Part shown: in pieces, positions 5,532-13,957 of the stretch | Layout: every line of letters starts with the position of its first letter | Numbering within the stretch: position 1 is the first letter of the stretch | Assembly (NCBI GenBank): GCA_030018505.1 | Contig: JASEHO010000003.1 | Coordinates: forward strand, 1-15,224 | Direction of reading: 5' to 3' | Source of the DNA: a bacterium | Lineage (GTDB): Bacteria; UBA9089; UBA9088; JAGUXG01 | DNA: 15,224 bases | Position numbers and translations under genes: made by a program | The notes under the pieces: generated by a model | What the model was told of the DNA's origin: nothing | What the model saw: the letters and a program-made list of their open reading frames with translations, nothing else | The model's database searches: none

Positions 5532-8500
5532 ACCAGAAGCCACTCTTTGTCCACTATCATTCCTTCTATCCCAGTATATTGCCCTGTCTTGCTTTGTGTA
5601 GAAACCTGCCTTTCTTGGGCCTGCATCTATTGTTCGGACCTTCTGACCAACAATATTATAAATGTTAATTGATAAATGCTCAATGCTAAATGCTAATTGA
5701 AAAGGTATCCAGCATCCATCTCCGGCTGGGTTGGGGAAGGATTGGAGAAGCTGGTTTTCCTTTGGTGAAGGAAGGCTTGCCTCATCTTCTTCTATATCTA
5801 CTTTGATCTCTTCTCCCTGGGCATTTTTCAGTTCGCAAGACTGAATGGAGATCAACGACATAATATCATTTACAGAGAGTGTTTTTCCTGATTTTTTAGG
5901 CTTGACCATCAGATGGGCAATGGGGGCAATATTCTCTTCTTCTGTTGTCTCTGTTCCTTGTTCTGTCTCTGTGCCATAAGAGAGAGAAGAAGATCCTGTG
6001 TCTGTATATGTTCCAATCAGCATATCTTTATCTACTATCAAGGTTCTAATGGTCAGGGAGTTGTTGTTCTCCAAGCCCCTGATTCCATCTGTATCCTTTG
6101 AACAGAATACAGCCAAGGAAGGATCAGGAAGCACAGGAGCTTTCACATCCTCTATTTGAAGCACCTTTGGGTCATATTGGAGCTTGATCTCTGCTGTAGT
6201 CAGGGAATCCTTGACATCTTTTATCATAATTGAGACTACCTCGGCATCTGCTTCGGCAATGCCCATTTTTCCCCTGTCTTCTCCTGAAAGAACCTGAAGC
6301 TTCACTTTTCCAGGAGAAAAGCTCCTTTTTGGCTCTTCGAACTTCAATACAGGGTGAAGAGAGGTAGAAGACAGGCCTTTTCTCTCCTGAGCCTCAATCG
6401 TATACCTTGAGTTAAAGTATGCCCTTCTCCACCAGTATCCACTAATCCATACCTTTACATGTAGCCTATTGTTGGCTTCATCTATATATGTCCCATTGTC
6501 CCAGTCGATATTATACCATTTGTAGATAGGCCACCACCACCACCATCTCACTGCCCAGCATCCATTTTGACCTATGGAGCAACGGGAGAAGTTCTTTATT
6601 TCATAGTTAGGATCATTCGGGTAGAGATAAAACCAGTAATGTGGGTCATAGTTTACCCTGATGCTCACATCCATATTCTTTCCTTCATCCGTATTAGCTA
6701 CATTCCCCTCGCAAATATAGACGGTCTCAACCCAGGAGGCCACTGAAAGATAGAAGTCAACAGGTTCCTTGCCTTCTATTGATACGGAAAACCTGGTATG
6801 GGGGATATACTCTAAAATCCTCCAGGTCCACCACCACCATCTGTATATCCTCTCTTTCTTTACCCTTATCTGGTATGTGCCTGAGATTAAGTCATCTATT
6901 CGATATTCACCGCTTGAATCAGAGGAGCAAGAAGCAATTATGCTTCCATCTTTGATAACTTCTACAGTTGCACCGGATACTGGGTGATTGTATATGGAAT
7001 CTGTGATTTTGCCAAAGAGGGAGACCTTTGAGGAAACCGTTATCCCATCAGAATATCCTGTATCAGACCATAGCCCTGCACCATTCCTTGCCTTTACTGA
7101 GAAATAATAGGTTGTACCGTGATTTAAAGATATTCCAACGAGGTTTACACCTCTTGATGGCCCAGCTTCTCTCCACTCAACTATATCCGTTCCTCCTTTG
7201 GTTGTTCCAACACAATAGAAGTATTCAACACCTGATTCAGGGTCAGATGATGACCAATCACAGGATAATTGGCTGATGAGGTTGGTATATGTCCCTCTAT
7301 CTGTAACCTTTGGCTGAGTTGGAGGGGTAATATCCACTTTTATCCCATCAGAATAGCCTGCATCACCCCACAAGCCCCCAGGATTCCTTGCCTTAACAGC
7401 CACATAATAGGTCTTGCCCTGAGTCAGTGATAAACCGGTTATAGTTGCTTCGGTATCGGTTCCAACAGAGGTCCAATCTCTTATATCCCTCTCTCCAGGA
7501 TATGTGCCAATGGCATACTGATACTCAGCTATCCCTGACTCTAAATCAGATGCTTGATATTGAATATTCAGTTGAGTTGTGCTTGATGCGTATCTTCCGC
7601 TGTCGGTTACAACAGGGATTTTGGGTGGGGTTGGGTCAAGAAGACCTGATTTGTAATAAATAGAGTAACTCTTATTTTTATACTCTGTCCAATAGTCTAT
7701 CCAAAACAGATGAATATCCTTAATTGTAGTTGCTGCGGAAGGTAAAGAGGTGTGGTAGTTATAATTACAAATGGCAATCTTTTCTTTTTCTATTTCCCAA
7801 TTTATTCCATCTCTACTCTTTCCATACCTAATCTTTCGAAATTGTTTCTTATAATCCTCTTGCCAAAAGAGATGTAGCCACCCATATCTGTCTTCTATTA
7901 TTAATGGTGAAACCATCCAGAAATGGTCAGAGAGATCAAAAAGCTTTATCTTCTCTTCCCACACTGCTCCATCTTTGCTATTTCGGCAATATACTGCTTT
8001 CTCAAATTCATCGCTCCAAACAAATACTACCCCCTCTTTTCTTACATACATACTATACCTTATATAAGCCTTCCCAGAAGAAAGCGTTTCTACCCTTCCT
8101 CCAGAATAGAACAAATTTCCTATCTTTACCTGCTCTTCCCAGGAGATACCAAAATCTGGACTCCTTTTGTAATAAAGTTTACAATAGCCTAAATTAGGAG
8201 CGTATTCTATCCAACCTATATGGAGGCCTGCAGAGTTTATTCCTGTAGAGATATAGATTGCTTCTGCTCCTGGATAAGGGGTATTGGTTATCTTCTTCTC
8301 CTCTTCCCAGCTTTCTCCTCCATCAACACTCCTTTTAAGGTATATCTGAAACCCTTCCATTTGAGAACCTTCCCCTTTCCTAAGTGCTTCCCATAGCACA
8401 AAGACCTTTTCACCATCTATTACAATATTTGGACGATGGACTTTTTCATACTCTTTCCATCTCCAATTTGCTTCTTTCAAAACAACATCTTCGCTCCAGG

Positions 8501-9800
8501 TCTCTCCTCCATCCTCACTTCTCTTATAACATATTCTATAAACAATAATCTTATATGTGACTCCACTTTCTTCAAAAACCTTCTTTTCTCTCTCCTCCCA
8601 CACAATGTGAATAATATTTCCATTCACAGCTATATTAGGCCAAATAAGTTGAGTTTTGGTTTGGACGCTTGTTATCCTTGTATCTTGTCCCCATGTCTCT
8701 CCAAAATCATTGCTTTTCTTCAGATACAGCTCATGATTGTACATTTCATCTTGATATCCCCAATCCCTTGCATCGTTCCACACAAGATAGAGATTTTCCT
8801 CATTTACTCCTACAGATGGGGCTGCATTCAGAAATTCATGACTTCCTTTTGCAATAGCAAGCTCTACATCCTTCTTCCAATTGGGCAATAGATTATTAAG
8901 CACACCAAACCTTCCAGAATGAACCTCACTCATTGATATTCCATCAGTCACCTTCAACTTTATCCTATAATTAAGCCCGTCCTCTATTCGTCTCGTATCC
9001 CATCTATATAGTCCATCATTCTCCTCTCGTAAGGCCAAAGGAACCCAGTTAGCTCCGTCGTCTAAACTGAGATATAGATTTATAAGTAGAGGAAGACCTG
9101 AAGAAGAGGTTGCTTTCCATTGGATATCTTGAAAATCCTTATATATAACCCCTCCTTCAGGAGAAAGGACTTCTACTTCTGGAGGAGAAGAAGGTTTATT
9201 GTTAACAGCAAATACCCCAGAGTAAACCAGAGTGTTTCCTGCATTAGATACCTTTATTGCATACCTATCTCCATTGGGAAGGTCATTGGTATTCCAATTA
9301 TAGGAACCTGAACTCGCAGGCACTTGTGCTATCGTATTCCAGGATTTTGCCCCTTCGTTGGAGCTATATTCAAGGAGGACATTTCCACTTACATTGGATG
9401 CGCCCCATTTGATTTCCTTGATTCCACTCACTGTTTCTTTTGATGCTGGTGAGAGAATGTTTACAATAGGTGCACTTGAAGACCTTCCAACTTTAAACTC
9501 TGTCTCCTGGCCGTTTATTTTAAACTTAACAAAATATACAGCATAACTATCATAACTCCAACAGTAAGCCTTACCAGGTGCAGTATAATAACCTGGTGGC
9601 TGAGAGAAGCTAGTATCCAAAACCTTTTTTCCATCGGGAAGACGCCAGACCTTTATTTCTATATTTGCCGATTCTTTCAAGATATAAGCAAAATAGACAG
9701 CATTATTAAAGGGATTGGGATATGGAAAAAACACTATTGGACGATGGCCAATTTTGGATAGTAAATGTTCTCCTTGCAATAGCAACATCAGAACCATCAT
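5469..9800 (-). CDS. Giant secreted multidomain protein, C-terminal part (FlgD-like, Ig, Asp-box, FN3, cohesin-like domains)
   Basis: The open frame is 1443 residues. Only the part from about residue 26 (base 9726 and below) is probably real, because it continues the gene upstream across a one-base shift; the ATG pair at its nominal start has no good ribosome site. Domains in order: FlgD/T9SS-tail-like Ig fold with YPNPFN (about 26-105); two Ig-like units with ILSPASKETVSG and VLSPEGGVIYK (about 112-297); an Asp-box region (about 300-720) with six S-D-G-W type units such as SEDGGETW, SVDGGESW, SPDFGISW; two FN3-like units (about 722-925); a carboxypeptidase-regulatory-like beta sandwich (about 925-1020). 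Next are Trp runs W988-991 and W1086-1090, a cohesin-like unit (about 1165-1340), and a C-terminal FlgD-like fold with YNIVGQKV and ASGLYYINLKAGE. Asp-boxes suggest a beta-propeller, but no sialidase catalytic set was identified. It is probably a surface adhesin or scaffold. Confidence 0.75.
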   Translation of the reverse strand: MMVLMLLLQGEHLLSKIGHRPIVFFPYPNPFNNAVYFAYILKESANIEIKVWRLPDGKKVLDTSFSQPPGYYTAPGKAYCWSYDSYAVYFVKFKINGQETEFKVGRSSSAPIVNILSPASKETVSGIKEIKWGASNVSGNVLLEYSSNEGAKSWNTIAQVPASSGSYNWNTNDLPNGDRYAIKVSNAGNTLVYSGVFAVNNKPSSPPEVEVLSPEGGVIYKDFQDIQWKATSSSGLPLLINLYLSLDDGANWVPLALREENDGLYRWDTRRIEDGLNYRIKLKVTDGISMSEVHSGRFGVLNNLLPNWKKDVELAIAKGSHEFLNAAPSVGVNEENLYLVWNDARDWGYQDEMYNHELYLKKSNDFGETWGQDTRITSVQTKTQLIWPNIAVNGNIIHIVWEEREKKVFEESGVTYKIIVYRICYKRSEDGGETWSEDVVLKEANWRWKEYEKVHRPNIVIDGEKVFVLWEALRKGEGSQMEGFQIYLKRSVDGGESWEEEKKITNTPYPGAEAIYISTGINSAGLHIGWIEYAPNLGYCKLYYKRSPDFGISWEEQVKIGNLFYSGGRVETLSSGKAYIRYSMYVRKEGVVFVWSDEFEKAVYCRNSKDGAVWEEKIKLFDLSDHFWMVSPLIIEDRYGWLHLFWQEDYKKQFRKIRYGKSRDGINWEIEKEKIAICNYNYHTSLPSAATTIKDIHLFWIDYWTEYKNKSYSIYYKSGLLDPTPPKIPVVTDSGRYASSTTQLNIQYQASDLESGIAEYQYAIGTYPGERDIRDWTSVGTDTEATITGLSLTQGKTYYVAVKARNPGGLWGDAGYSDGIKVDITPPTQPKVTDRGTYTNLISQLSCDWSSSDPESGVEYFYCVGTTKGGTDIVEWREAGPSRGVNLVGISLNHGTTYYFSVKARNGAGLWSDTGYSDGITVSSKVSLFGKITDSIYNHPVSGATVEVIKDGSIIASCSSDSSGEYRIDDLISGTYQIRVKKERIYRWWWWTWRILEYIPHTRFSVSIEGKEPVDFYLSVASWVETVYICEGNVANTDEGKNMDVSIRVNYDPHYWFYLYPNDPNYEIKNFSRCSIGQNGCWAVRWWWWWPIYKWYNIDWDNGTYIDEANNRLHVKVWISGYWWRRAYFNSRYTIEAQERKGLSSTSLHPVLKFEEPKRSFSPGKVKLQVLSGEDRGKMGIAEADAEVVSIMIKDVKDSLTTAEIKLQYDPKVLQIEDVKAPVLPDPSLAVFCSKDTDGIRGLENNNSLTIRTLIVDKDMLIGTYTDTGSSSLSYGTETEQGTETTEEENIAPIAHLMVKPKKSGKTLSVNDIMSLISIQSCELKNAQGEEIKVDIEEDEASLPSPKENQLLQSFPNPAGDGCWIPFQLAFSIEHLSINIYNIVGQKVRTIDAGPRKAGFYTKQDRAIYWDRRNDSGQRVASGLYYINLKAGEFSATKAMVVK
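5671..5698. repeat. Heptanucleotide repeat inside the giant gene
   Basis: Four 7-base units in the coding region: GATAAAT, GCTCAAT, GCTAAAT, GCTAATT. On the coding strand they encode QLAFSIEHLSIN at the start of a beta strand in the C-terminal FlgD-like domain. A GCTAAAT unit also occurs in the centre of the palindromic element at 3323-3329, so this may be a repeat that expanded within a gene without breaking the frame. Confidence 0.55.
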
Positions 9801-12783
9801 TAACTACTACTTCTAATGTATAGTTTCCATCAGAGCGGTTTTCTGTATCAAACGGAAATTCTATTGTGTTTGTGCCTGGAAGTACCGAACAACTTCCTAT
9901 AGGACTCAGTTCATTATTTTTATTTATCAAAGACAGGGTGAGAGTTAAGGTCTCGTAATCGAATGTCTCCAAGGAGATATTGACCATACCCTTTAAAATT
10001 GCCCCTTCTTCTGGAGAGAAAACCTTTAGATAGGGCATTGTTCTAGAATCCTTTGTAGTAAATGTGAAGTTTCCACTTGCTCCTATATTTCCATAGACAT
10101 CAGAGGATTTTACCCTATAGTTATAGGTTGTTAAAGCCAAAAGCTCTGTCAAATAGACTGTATGGCTCGAACTTCCAGATCTTCCCATTGCTGTTGCTTC
10201 ATAAGTGAAGCCTATGCTATACTCAACAAAATTTGTTGGGGTTTTAACATCTGTTTCCCAATAGATTATGGCAGAGCCAGCCCCTACCTGTTTTACCTCT
10301 GGACCTTTTGTGATCTTTGGCGGGTTTTCATCAAACATTGTTATGCTTAAAGATTTCCATCTTTCATAGTTTCCAATAACATCTCCTGTATAAACACTAA
10401 CCCATATATCCTTAAGTTGCTCATCCTGTTTATCTAGCACTATCTTAAAAGATGCCTTTCCATTCACTGTTTTTGCAGTTATACCTGGGCTTACATAACC
10501 AGAAAGGGTAACTTCAGCACTCTCAAGGGGGCCTGTGCCTGAGCCTTTTACAATAATGGTGATCGGGACAGGTTGATTGAAATTGTCTGGTGTTATCTCT
10601 ATGCTTGAAGGTGCTTCTATGATTATGGGTGTTGCTGATACATACTCATAAGAAGGTGGTTCTACTGAAATGATTTTACCTGCATACTCAAGGCTGCAAT
10701 AAGCCTTCAGCATATAAGATGCCCATGGAACAATAAATGCAGAAGATTCAATGCCAACCCTTCCTTCCCCAGGATTGAGAGAAACCAGGCTTGTAAAGGT
10801 TCCAATACCAAACTCTTTATCTTCATTTCCTTTCCTCATTATATAGACAACCCTGGCAGATACCTTTATATTGTTTGTCAGGTCTCCTAAGTTTTTCAAA
10901 GTGAGCTTAAATATATACTTTTTGCCTGGTTCTGCTTCCTGAGTAAGACATTTTATAAAATCGCCGTTGGCTATGATATAATCTGGGTCAATTGTAATAT
11001 CCTGTTTTTTCTGATCAAAATACTTAAGCAACCCCCCAACCTTCATTATGGTTGCTGGAAAGATATATTTGGCTAAGGTCTCTACTCTGATGTTATCTTC
11101 CTCGCTCTCCCAGTAGAGCTTAGCCACAGCATTCCCTGTATTCTCATAGTATTCCATCTTTATTGTATGATTGCCTGCACTAAGAGAGATTGTATGGCTA
11201 TTTTCCTTTGCAGAATGGTTGTTCCAGTCATCTATTATTTTGCTTCCATCAACATAGAGTCTTACCCCGTCATCTGTTAAGGTGTAAAATGTATATTTAC
11301 AAACTTTGGAAACAGTCACAACCCCCTCCCATCTTACAGAGAACTGATCTGCATTCACTACCCCATCTTTTGGTGATTCCTTCCCCCAATCAAAGTCGAT
11401 ATCCAAATCTGTTGGGGTAAGTATAGGATTGCCAGATAAATCCTTGTTGTTATAATACTTGGCACTAAACCCTCCTGATGGCTTAAGGATCGCCTTTGGC
11501 ATATATCTTTTCAGATACTCCTGGCAAGAGCCATCTTCTGTTTTGCTCATCTTATAAGTTTTATATTTACCATTTCCAGAACTGCTTGCTTCATAGACCT
11601 GGTTGACAATACTATTCACCTCATTGGCTGTGATTCCATTTATAGTCTGAGTGGCTTGTCCAAAGGCAAGGTAGGCGGTTTCTTTGAAGAAATCATCAAG
11701 GCTACTATGTTCGCTTATCTGTGTAGTGGAGTAGGCATTCGAGCTATCCTGCTTGGGACACCATTTTTCAAATATATCGTCATCCCAATCCCTTAAATTA
11801 TGAGGAATAAGATGGCAATGTGCTGGAGAGGTAGTATCTTCTAAAAGATGGGCTATCCTCCCTAAGGTATAATAAGCCTCCCACTTTCTTCCTTTACTAT
11901 AATCCTCAATAATAGATGGCCACAAGACTTCTTTTGCCTTCGTTAGGGATGAATCTTGAAGGCCAGAAGGTAAAGGCCAAGGCCAATCAGGTAGGGTAAG
12001 TCCTAATCCTGTGGCAGGATTGTAGAAATGTTTTGCTGTAAACTCAAATCTCCAATCATCCCCCAATATATCTTCTCTATCTTCATGATTGCTTCCCCAT
12101 AACACCCTATTTTTGTAGTAATTCCAATGGTTTTCAGAAGAAGAAAAGTTGTTTGTTGCCTTTGAGGTGATAAACTCATGGGTTAATTTATCCGTATATA
12201 TTTCATCCTCATTTGTCCTCGGGTCTATACCATGCCTTGTCTTTTTCTCTGTTGGGATTATTTCTATATTGTCAAATTTTGCCTCTCCCCCATTATCTAC
12301 CCCCAATCCAATATCTGCTCCAGACCAACCCCAGCTTTGTGCAGAGACTAAAGCAAGATTATCATCAATTTTCACTTCTATATAGGCATCCTTCTTTGTA
12401 ATCTCCATCTTATGCCAGGAATCGGACTTTGCTTTCCAATAAGGATTCTGAGCTATCACAGTTCCAGAACCCCTGTATGCCATACCACTGATCCTTTCTA
12501 ACCTTGCTCCATCTCCCAGAGTGAGTCTATAACCACCGTCAGCAAAGAAGATGAGCATATTGCCTGATATAATCTTTGCCTTCAGGCTGAGAACAAAGTT
12601 ATCCTTAGGCTCTTCCCTTGGTATCTTTATATAAAAGAACCCCTCCTTGCTTTTGAGCAGAATCTTGCCATTTTCAACCCTGTATTGCCCATCACCAGAC
12701 GGATACCAGGTTTCTTCCTCAAGCCCTGCAAAGGCTATCCCACAAAACCCTAACACCAAACCTAATGCCAATAACTTCTTCAT
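9706..12783 (-). CDS. Giant secreted multidomain protein, N-terminal part (zinc phospholipase C-like plus PA14)
   Basis: The frame has 1025 residues from ATG 12783, preceded by AGGAGG at 12789-12794 with a 5-base spacing; the GTG one codon earlier would be too close. A signal peptide (1-20, ending AFA) is followed by a LamG/DUF1080-like sandwich (about 25-180). A domain resembling zinc-dependent phospholipase C / S1-P1 nuclease follows (about 198-424). It shows THEFI, NHEDRED, KHFYNP and HLLEDTTSPAH, where the H-x3-D-x5-H spacing is exactly that of the metal ligands in this superfamily. Downstream, DDDIFEKW keeps the Glu, but Asp sits where His is usual. A PA14 domain (about 436-558) reads DDGVRLYVDG and WNNHSAKENSHTISLSAGNH. 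Then come CARDB/Ig-like regions, an FN3 unit (about 820-911) and an Ig-like unit (about 916-1010). The frame ends six residues after a T6 run where the next frame takes over. It probably acts outside the cell on lipid or phosphoester substrates, as an inference. Confidence 0.82.
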   Translation of the reverse strand: MKKLLALGLVLGFCGIAFAGLEEETWYPSGDGQYRVENGKILLKSKEGFFYIKIPREEPKDNFVLSLKAKIISGNMLIFFADGGYRLTLGDGARLERISGMAYRGSGTVIAQNPYWKAKSDSWHKMEITKKDAYIEVKIDDNLALVSAQSWGWSGADIGLGVDNGGEAKFDNIEIIPTEKKTRHGIDPRTNEDEIYTDKLTHEFITSKATNNFSSSENHWNYYKNRVLWGSNHEDREDILGDDWRFEFTAKHFYNPATGLGLTLPDWPWPLPSGLQDSSLTKAKEVLWPSIIEDYSKGRKWEAYYTLGRIAHLLEDTTSPAHCHLIPHNLRDWDDDIFEKWCPKQDSSNAYSTTQISEHSSLDDFFKETAYLAFGQATQTINGITANEVNSIVNQVYEASSSGNGKYKTYKMSKTEDGSCQEYLKRYMPKAILKPSGGFSAKYYNNKDLSGNPILTPTDLDIDFDWGKESPKDGVVNADQFSVRWEGVVTVSKVCKYTFYTLTDDGVRLYVDGSKIIDDWNNHSAKENSHTISLSAGNHTIKMEYYENTGNAVAKLYWESEEDNIRVETLAKYIFPATIMKVGGLLKYFDQKKQDITIDPDYIIANGDFIKCLTQEAEPGKKYIFKLTLKNLGDLTNNIKVSARVVYIMRKGNEDKEFGIGTFTSLVSLNPGEGRVGIESSAFIVPWASYMLKAYCSLEYAGKIISVEPPSYEYVSATPIIIEAPSSIEITPDNFNQPVPITIIVKGSGTGPLESAEVTLSGYVSPGITAKTVNGKASFKIVLDKQDEQLKDIWVSVYTGDVIGNYERWKSLSITMFDENPPKITKGPEVKQVGAGSAIIYWETDVKTPTNFVEYSIGFTYEATAMGRSGSSSHTVYLTELLALTTYNYRVKSSDVYGNIGASGNFTFTTKDSRTMPYLKVFSPEEGAILKGMVNISLETFDYETLTLTLSLINKNNELSPIGSCSVLPGTNTIEFPFDTENRSDGNYTLEVVVNDGSDVAIARRTFTIQNWPSSNSVFSISQSL
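9726..9731 (-). other. T6 homopolymer frameshift joining the two halves of the giant gene
   Basis: On the coding strand the tract reads GTGTTTTTTCC. The upstream frame gives NSVF then SISQSL and stop; the other frame gives PYPNPFNNAVYF. Removing one T yields NSVFPYPNPFNNAVYF, a natural linker into a FlgD-like Ig fold, and one protein of about 2437 residues. The two frames overlap by 95 bases without any sensible second start. Confidence 0.75.
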
Positions 12784-13090
12784 CACAGCCTCCTTTCTTA
12801 AAGCTTATAGCTTACAGCTACTTCACGATTCCAATCTTGCCGATACACTTCTCACCAGCAGGATTGGTAATTACATAAATATATACTCCACTTGCCAAAG
12901 GCTTCCCTTCATTATTATTAACATCCCATTCTTTTTTTCCACCATCACTAATATTAAATTCAATAGTCTTTATCAATTCACGAGAGATATTATATATCTT
13001 AATTGTTCCTTTTTCAGGCAACATTTTATCTGAATCACTACGGTCTCCAAATGTGATTTTAGTATGGTTATAAACCTTAAGAGGATTTGG
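12659..13090. repeat. Tandem duplication, copy A (NHL 3' end, spacer, giant-gene 5' end)
   Basis: This block matches 13517-13957 at a constant offset of 858 bp over the non-coding and signal-peptide parts. Start codons are at 12783 and 13641, and stop codons at 12818 and 13676. It covers the FlgD-like end of the short NHL gene, the heptad tract AGCTTAT-AGCTTAC-AGCTACT (12802-12822), the AGGAGG site and the first 40 or so codons of the giant gene. Near-identity at the left and more divergence towards the NHL coding part suggest duplication followed by partial drift. Confidence 0.85.
12789..12794 (-). promoter_or_regulatory. Shine-Dalgarno site that fixes the giant-gene start
   Basis: AGGAGG on the minus strand, 5 bases before ATG 12783. 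It directly adjoins the heptad tract that follows the NHL stop codon. The same site is duplicated at 13647-13652 before the 44-codon remnant. Confidence 0.8.
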
Positions 13091-13468
13091 ATAGACCGTG
13101 ACATCTCTTTTTATGCGAGAAAACAACTCTATCTTTCTAAACTTCTGGATACGGTGATTAGAAGTATCCGCAACATAGACATTTCCTGCCATATCTGTAG
13201 TTACACCCCTAGGATATCCGCTCTCCCATTTGGTAATAAAAGTGCCATCCCTTGTGAATTTTTGGATACGATCATTTTTTGTATCAGCAACATAAAGATT
13301 TCCTTGATTATCTATAGCTATTCCCTCAGGGCTTTTAAACTGCCCACTCCCCGTGCCATACCCTCCCCACTTTGCTGCAAACTCATAATACTCCCCGCAA
13401 TAGGCCGGGCAGGTCATAAACAGAAACCCAACAAGAAATATCCAGTTGATAAAAAATCCTCTCTTCAT
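12818..13468 (-). CDS. Short secreted NHL-repeat protein with FlgD-like C-terminus
   Basis: From ATG 13468 the protein is 216 residues. ATGs at 13477 and 13486 are also in frame (222 residues for the longest), but MKRGFFINWIFLVGFLF is the natural signal-peptide start, with cleavage expected near CPAYCG. Two NHL repeats follow: GIAIDNQGNLYVADTKNDRIQKF and GVTTDMAGNVYVADTSNHRIQKF. Between them the usual KWG...G.F.P linker is shortened to KWESGYPRG. Two repeats cannot close a propeller, so it must pair with other copies or be degenerate. The C-terminal FlgD-like Ig fold has VTVYPNPLKVYNHT and ASGVYIYVITNPAGEK, a type often linked to secretion or surface attachment. It is about 85 percent alike to the end of the long NHL protein upstream. 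The giant gene follows after 34 bases with a strong ribosome site, so the two are probably co-transcribed. Confidence 0.83.
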   Translation of the reverse strand: MKRGFFINWIFLVGFLFMTCPAYCGEYYEFAAKWGGYGTGSGQFKSPEGIAIDNQGNLYVADTKNDRIQKFTRDGTFITKWESGYPRGVTTDMAGNVYVADTSNHRIQKFRKIELFSRIKRDVTVYPNPLKVYNHTKITFGDRSDSDKMLPEKGTIKIYNISRELIKTIEFNISDGGKKEWDVNNNEGKPLASGVYIYVITNPAGEKCIGKIGIVK

Positions 13469-13506
13469 CACCACCATATCTACCATTCTTTTTAATGATC
13501 GTCAAG

Positions 13507-13641
13507 CTATAGAAAAAGAATCTTGCTATCTTCAACCCTGTATTGCCCATCACCAGATGGATACCAGGTCTGTTCCTCAAGCCCTGCAAAGGCTATCCCA
13601 CAAAACCCTAACACCAAACCTAATGCCAATAACTTCTTCAT
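13507..13641 (-). pseudogene. Duplicated 5' remnant of the giant gene (44 codons, signal peptide only)
   Basis: ATG 13641 with AGGAGG (13647-13652, spacing 5) opens a 44-codon frame nearly identical to the first 40 residues of the giant protein. It carries the same signal peptide and a GLEEQTWYPSGDGQYRVE segment, against GLEEETWYPSGDGQYRVE in the full gene. After DSKIL the match ends and the frame closes with LFL and TAG at 13507-13509. It keeps an intact ribosome site and signal peptide, so a tiny exported peptide of about 24 residues could still be made, but origin as a by-product of the tandem duplication is the simpler reading. Confidence 0.8.
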
Positions 13642-13957
13642 CACGGCCTCCTTTCTTAAAGCTTATAGCTTACAGCTATTTCACTATTCCAATCTTGCCA
13701 GTGCACTTCTCACCAGCAGGATTGGTGATTACATAAATATATACTCCACTTGCCAAAGGCTTCCCTTCGTTATTCTTCACATCCCATTCCTTTTTCCCAC
13801 CATCAGCAAGGTTAAATTTAATATCTTTTATCAATTCTCCAGATATGTTGTATATTCTAATTGTCCCTTCCTCAGGCAGCATCTTATCTGCCTCACTACG
13901 GTCTCCAAAGGTAATTTTGGTGTGATTATAGGGAGAGTATACTCTAAGGGGATTGGG
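13517..13957. repeat. Tandem duplication, copy B
   Basis: This is the partner of 12659-13090 at an 858-bp offset. It contains the last part of the long NHL gene, its heptad tract AGCTTAT-AGCTTAC-AGCTATT (13660-13680, with the TAG stop inside), AGGAGG, and the giant-gene signal-peptide remnant. The left boundary is sharp: homology begins at about 13517 (AGAATCTTGC). Relative to copy A there is a 9-base insertion (VYSPYNHT against VYNHT). Confidence 0.85.

Noticed and set aside
8436..8891. Plus-strand frame of 151 codons opposite the giant gene
   Set aside because: Antisense to a well-supported Asp-box region; no ribosome site, no recognisable motif.
9726..9731. Programmed frameshift with a classical slippery heptamer
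   Set aside because: The run G-T6-CC does not form a standard X-XXY-YYZ -1 site; joining the frames needs +1 (or -2). No clear stimulatory stem was seen, so error or phase variation is favoured.
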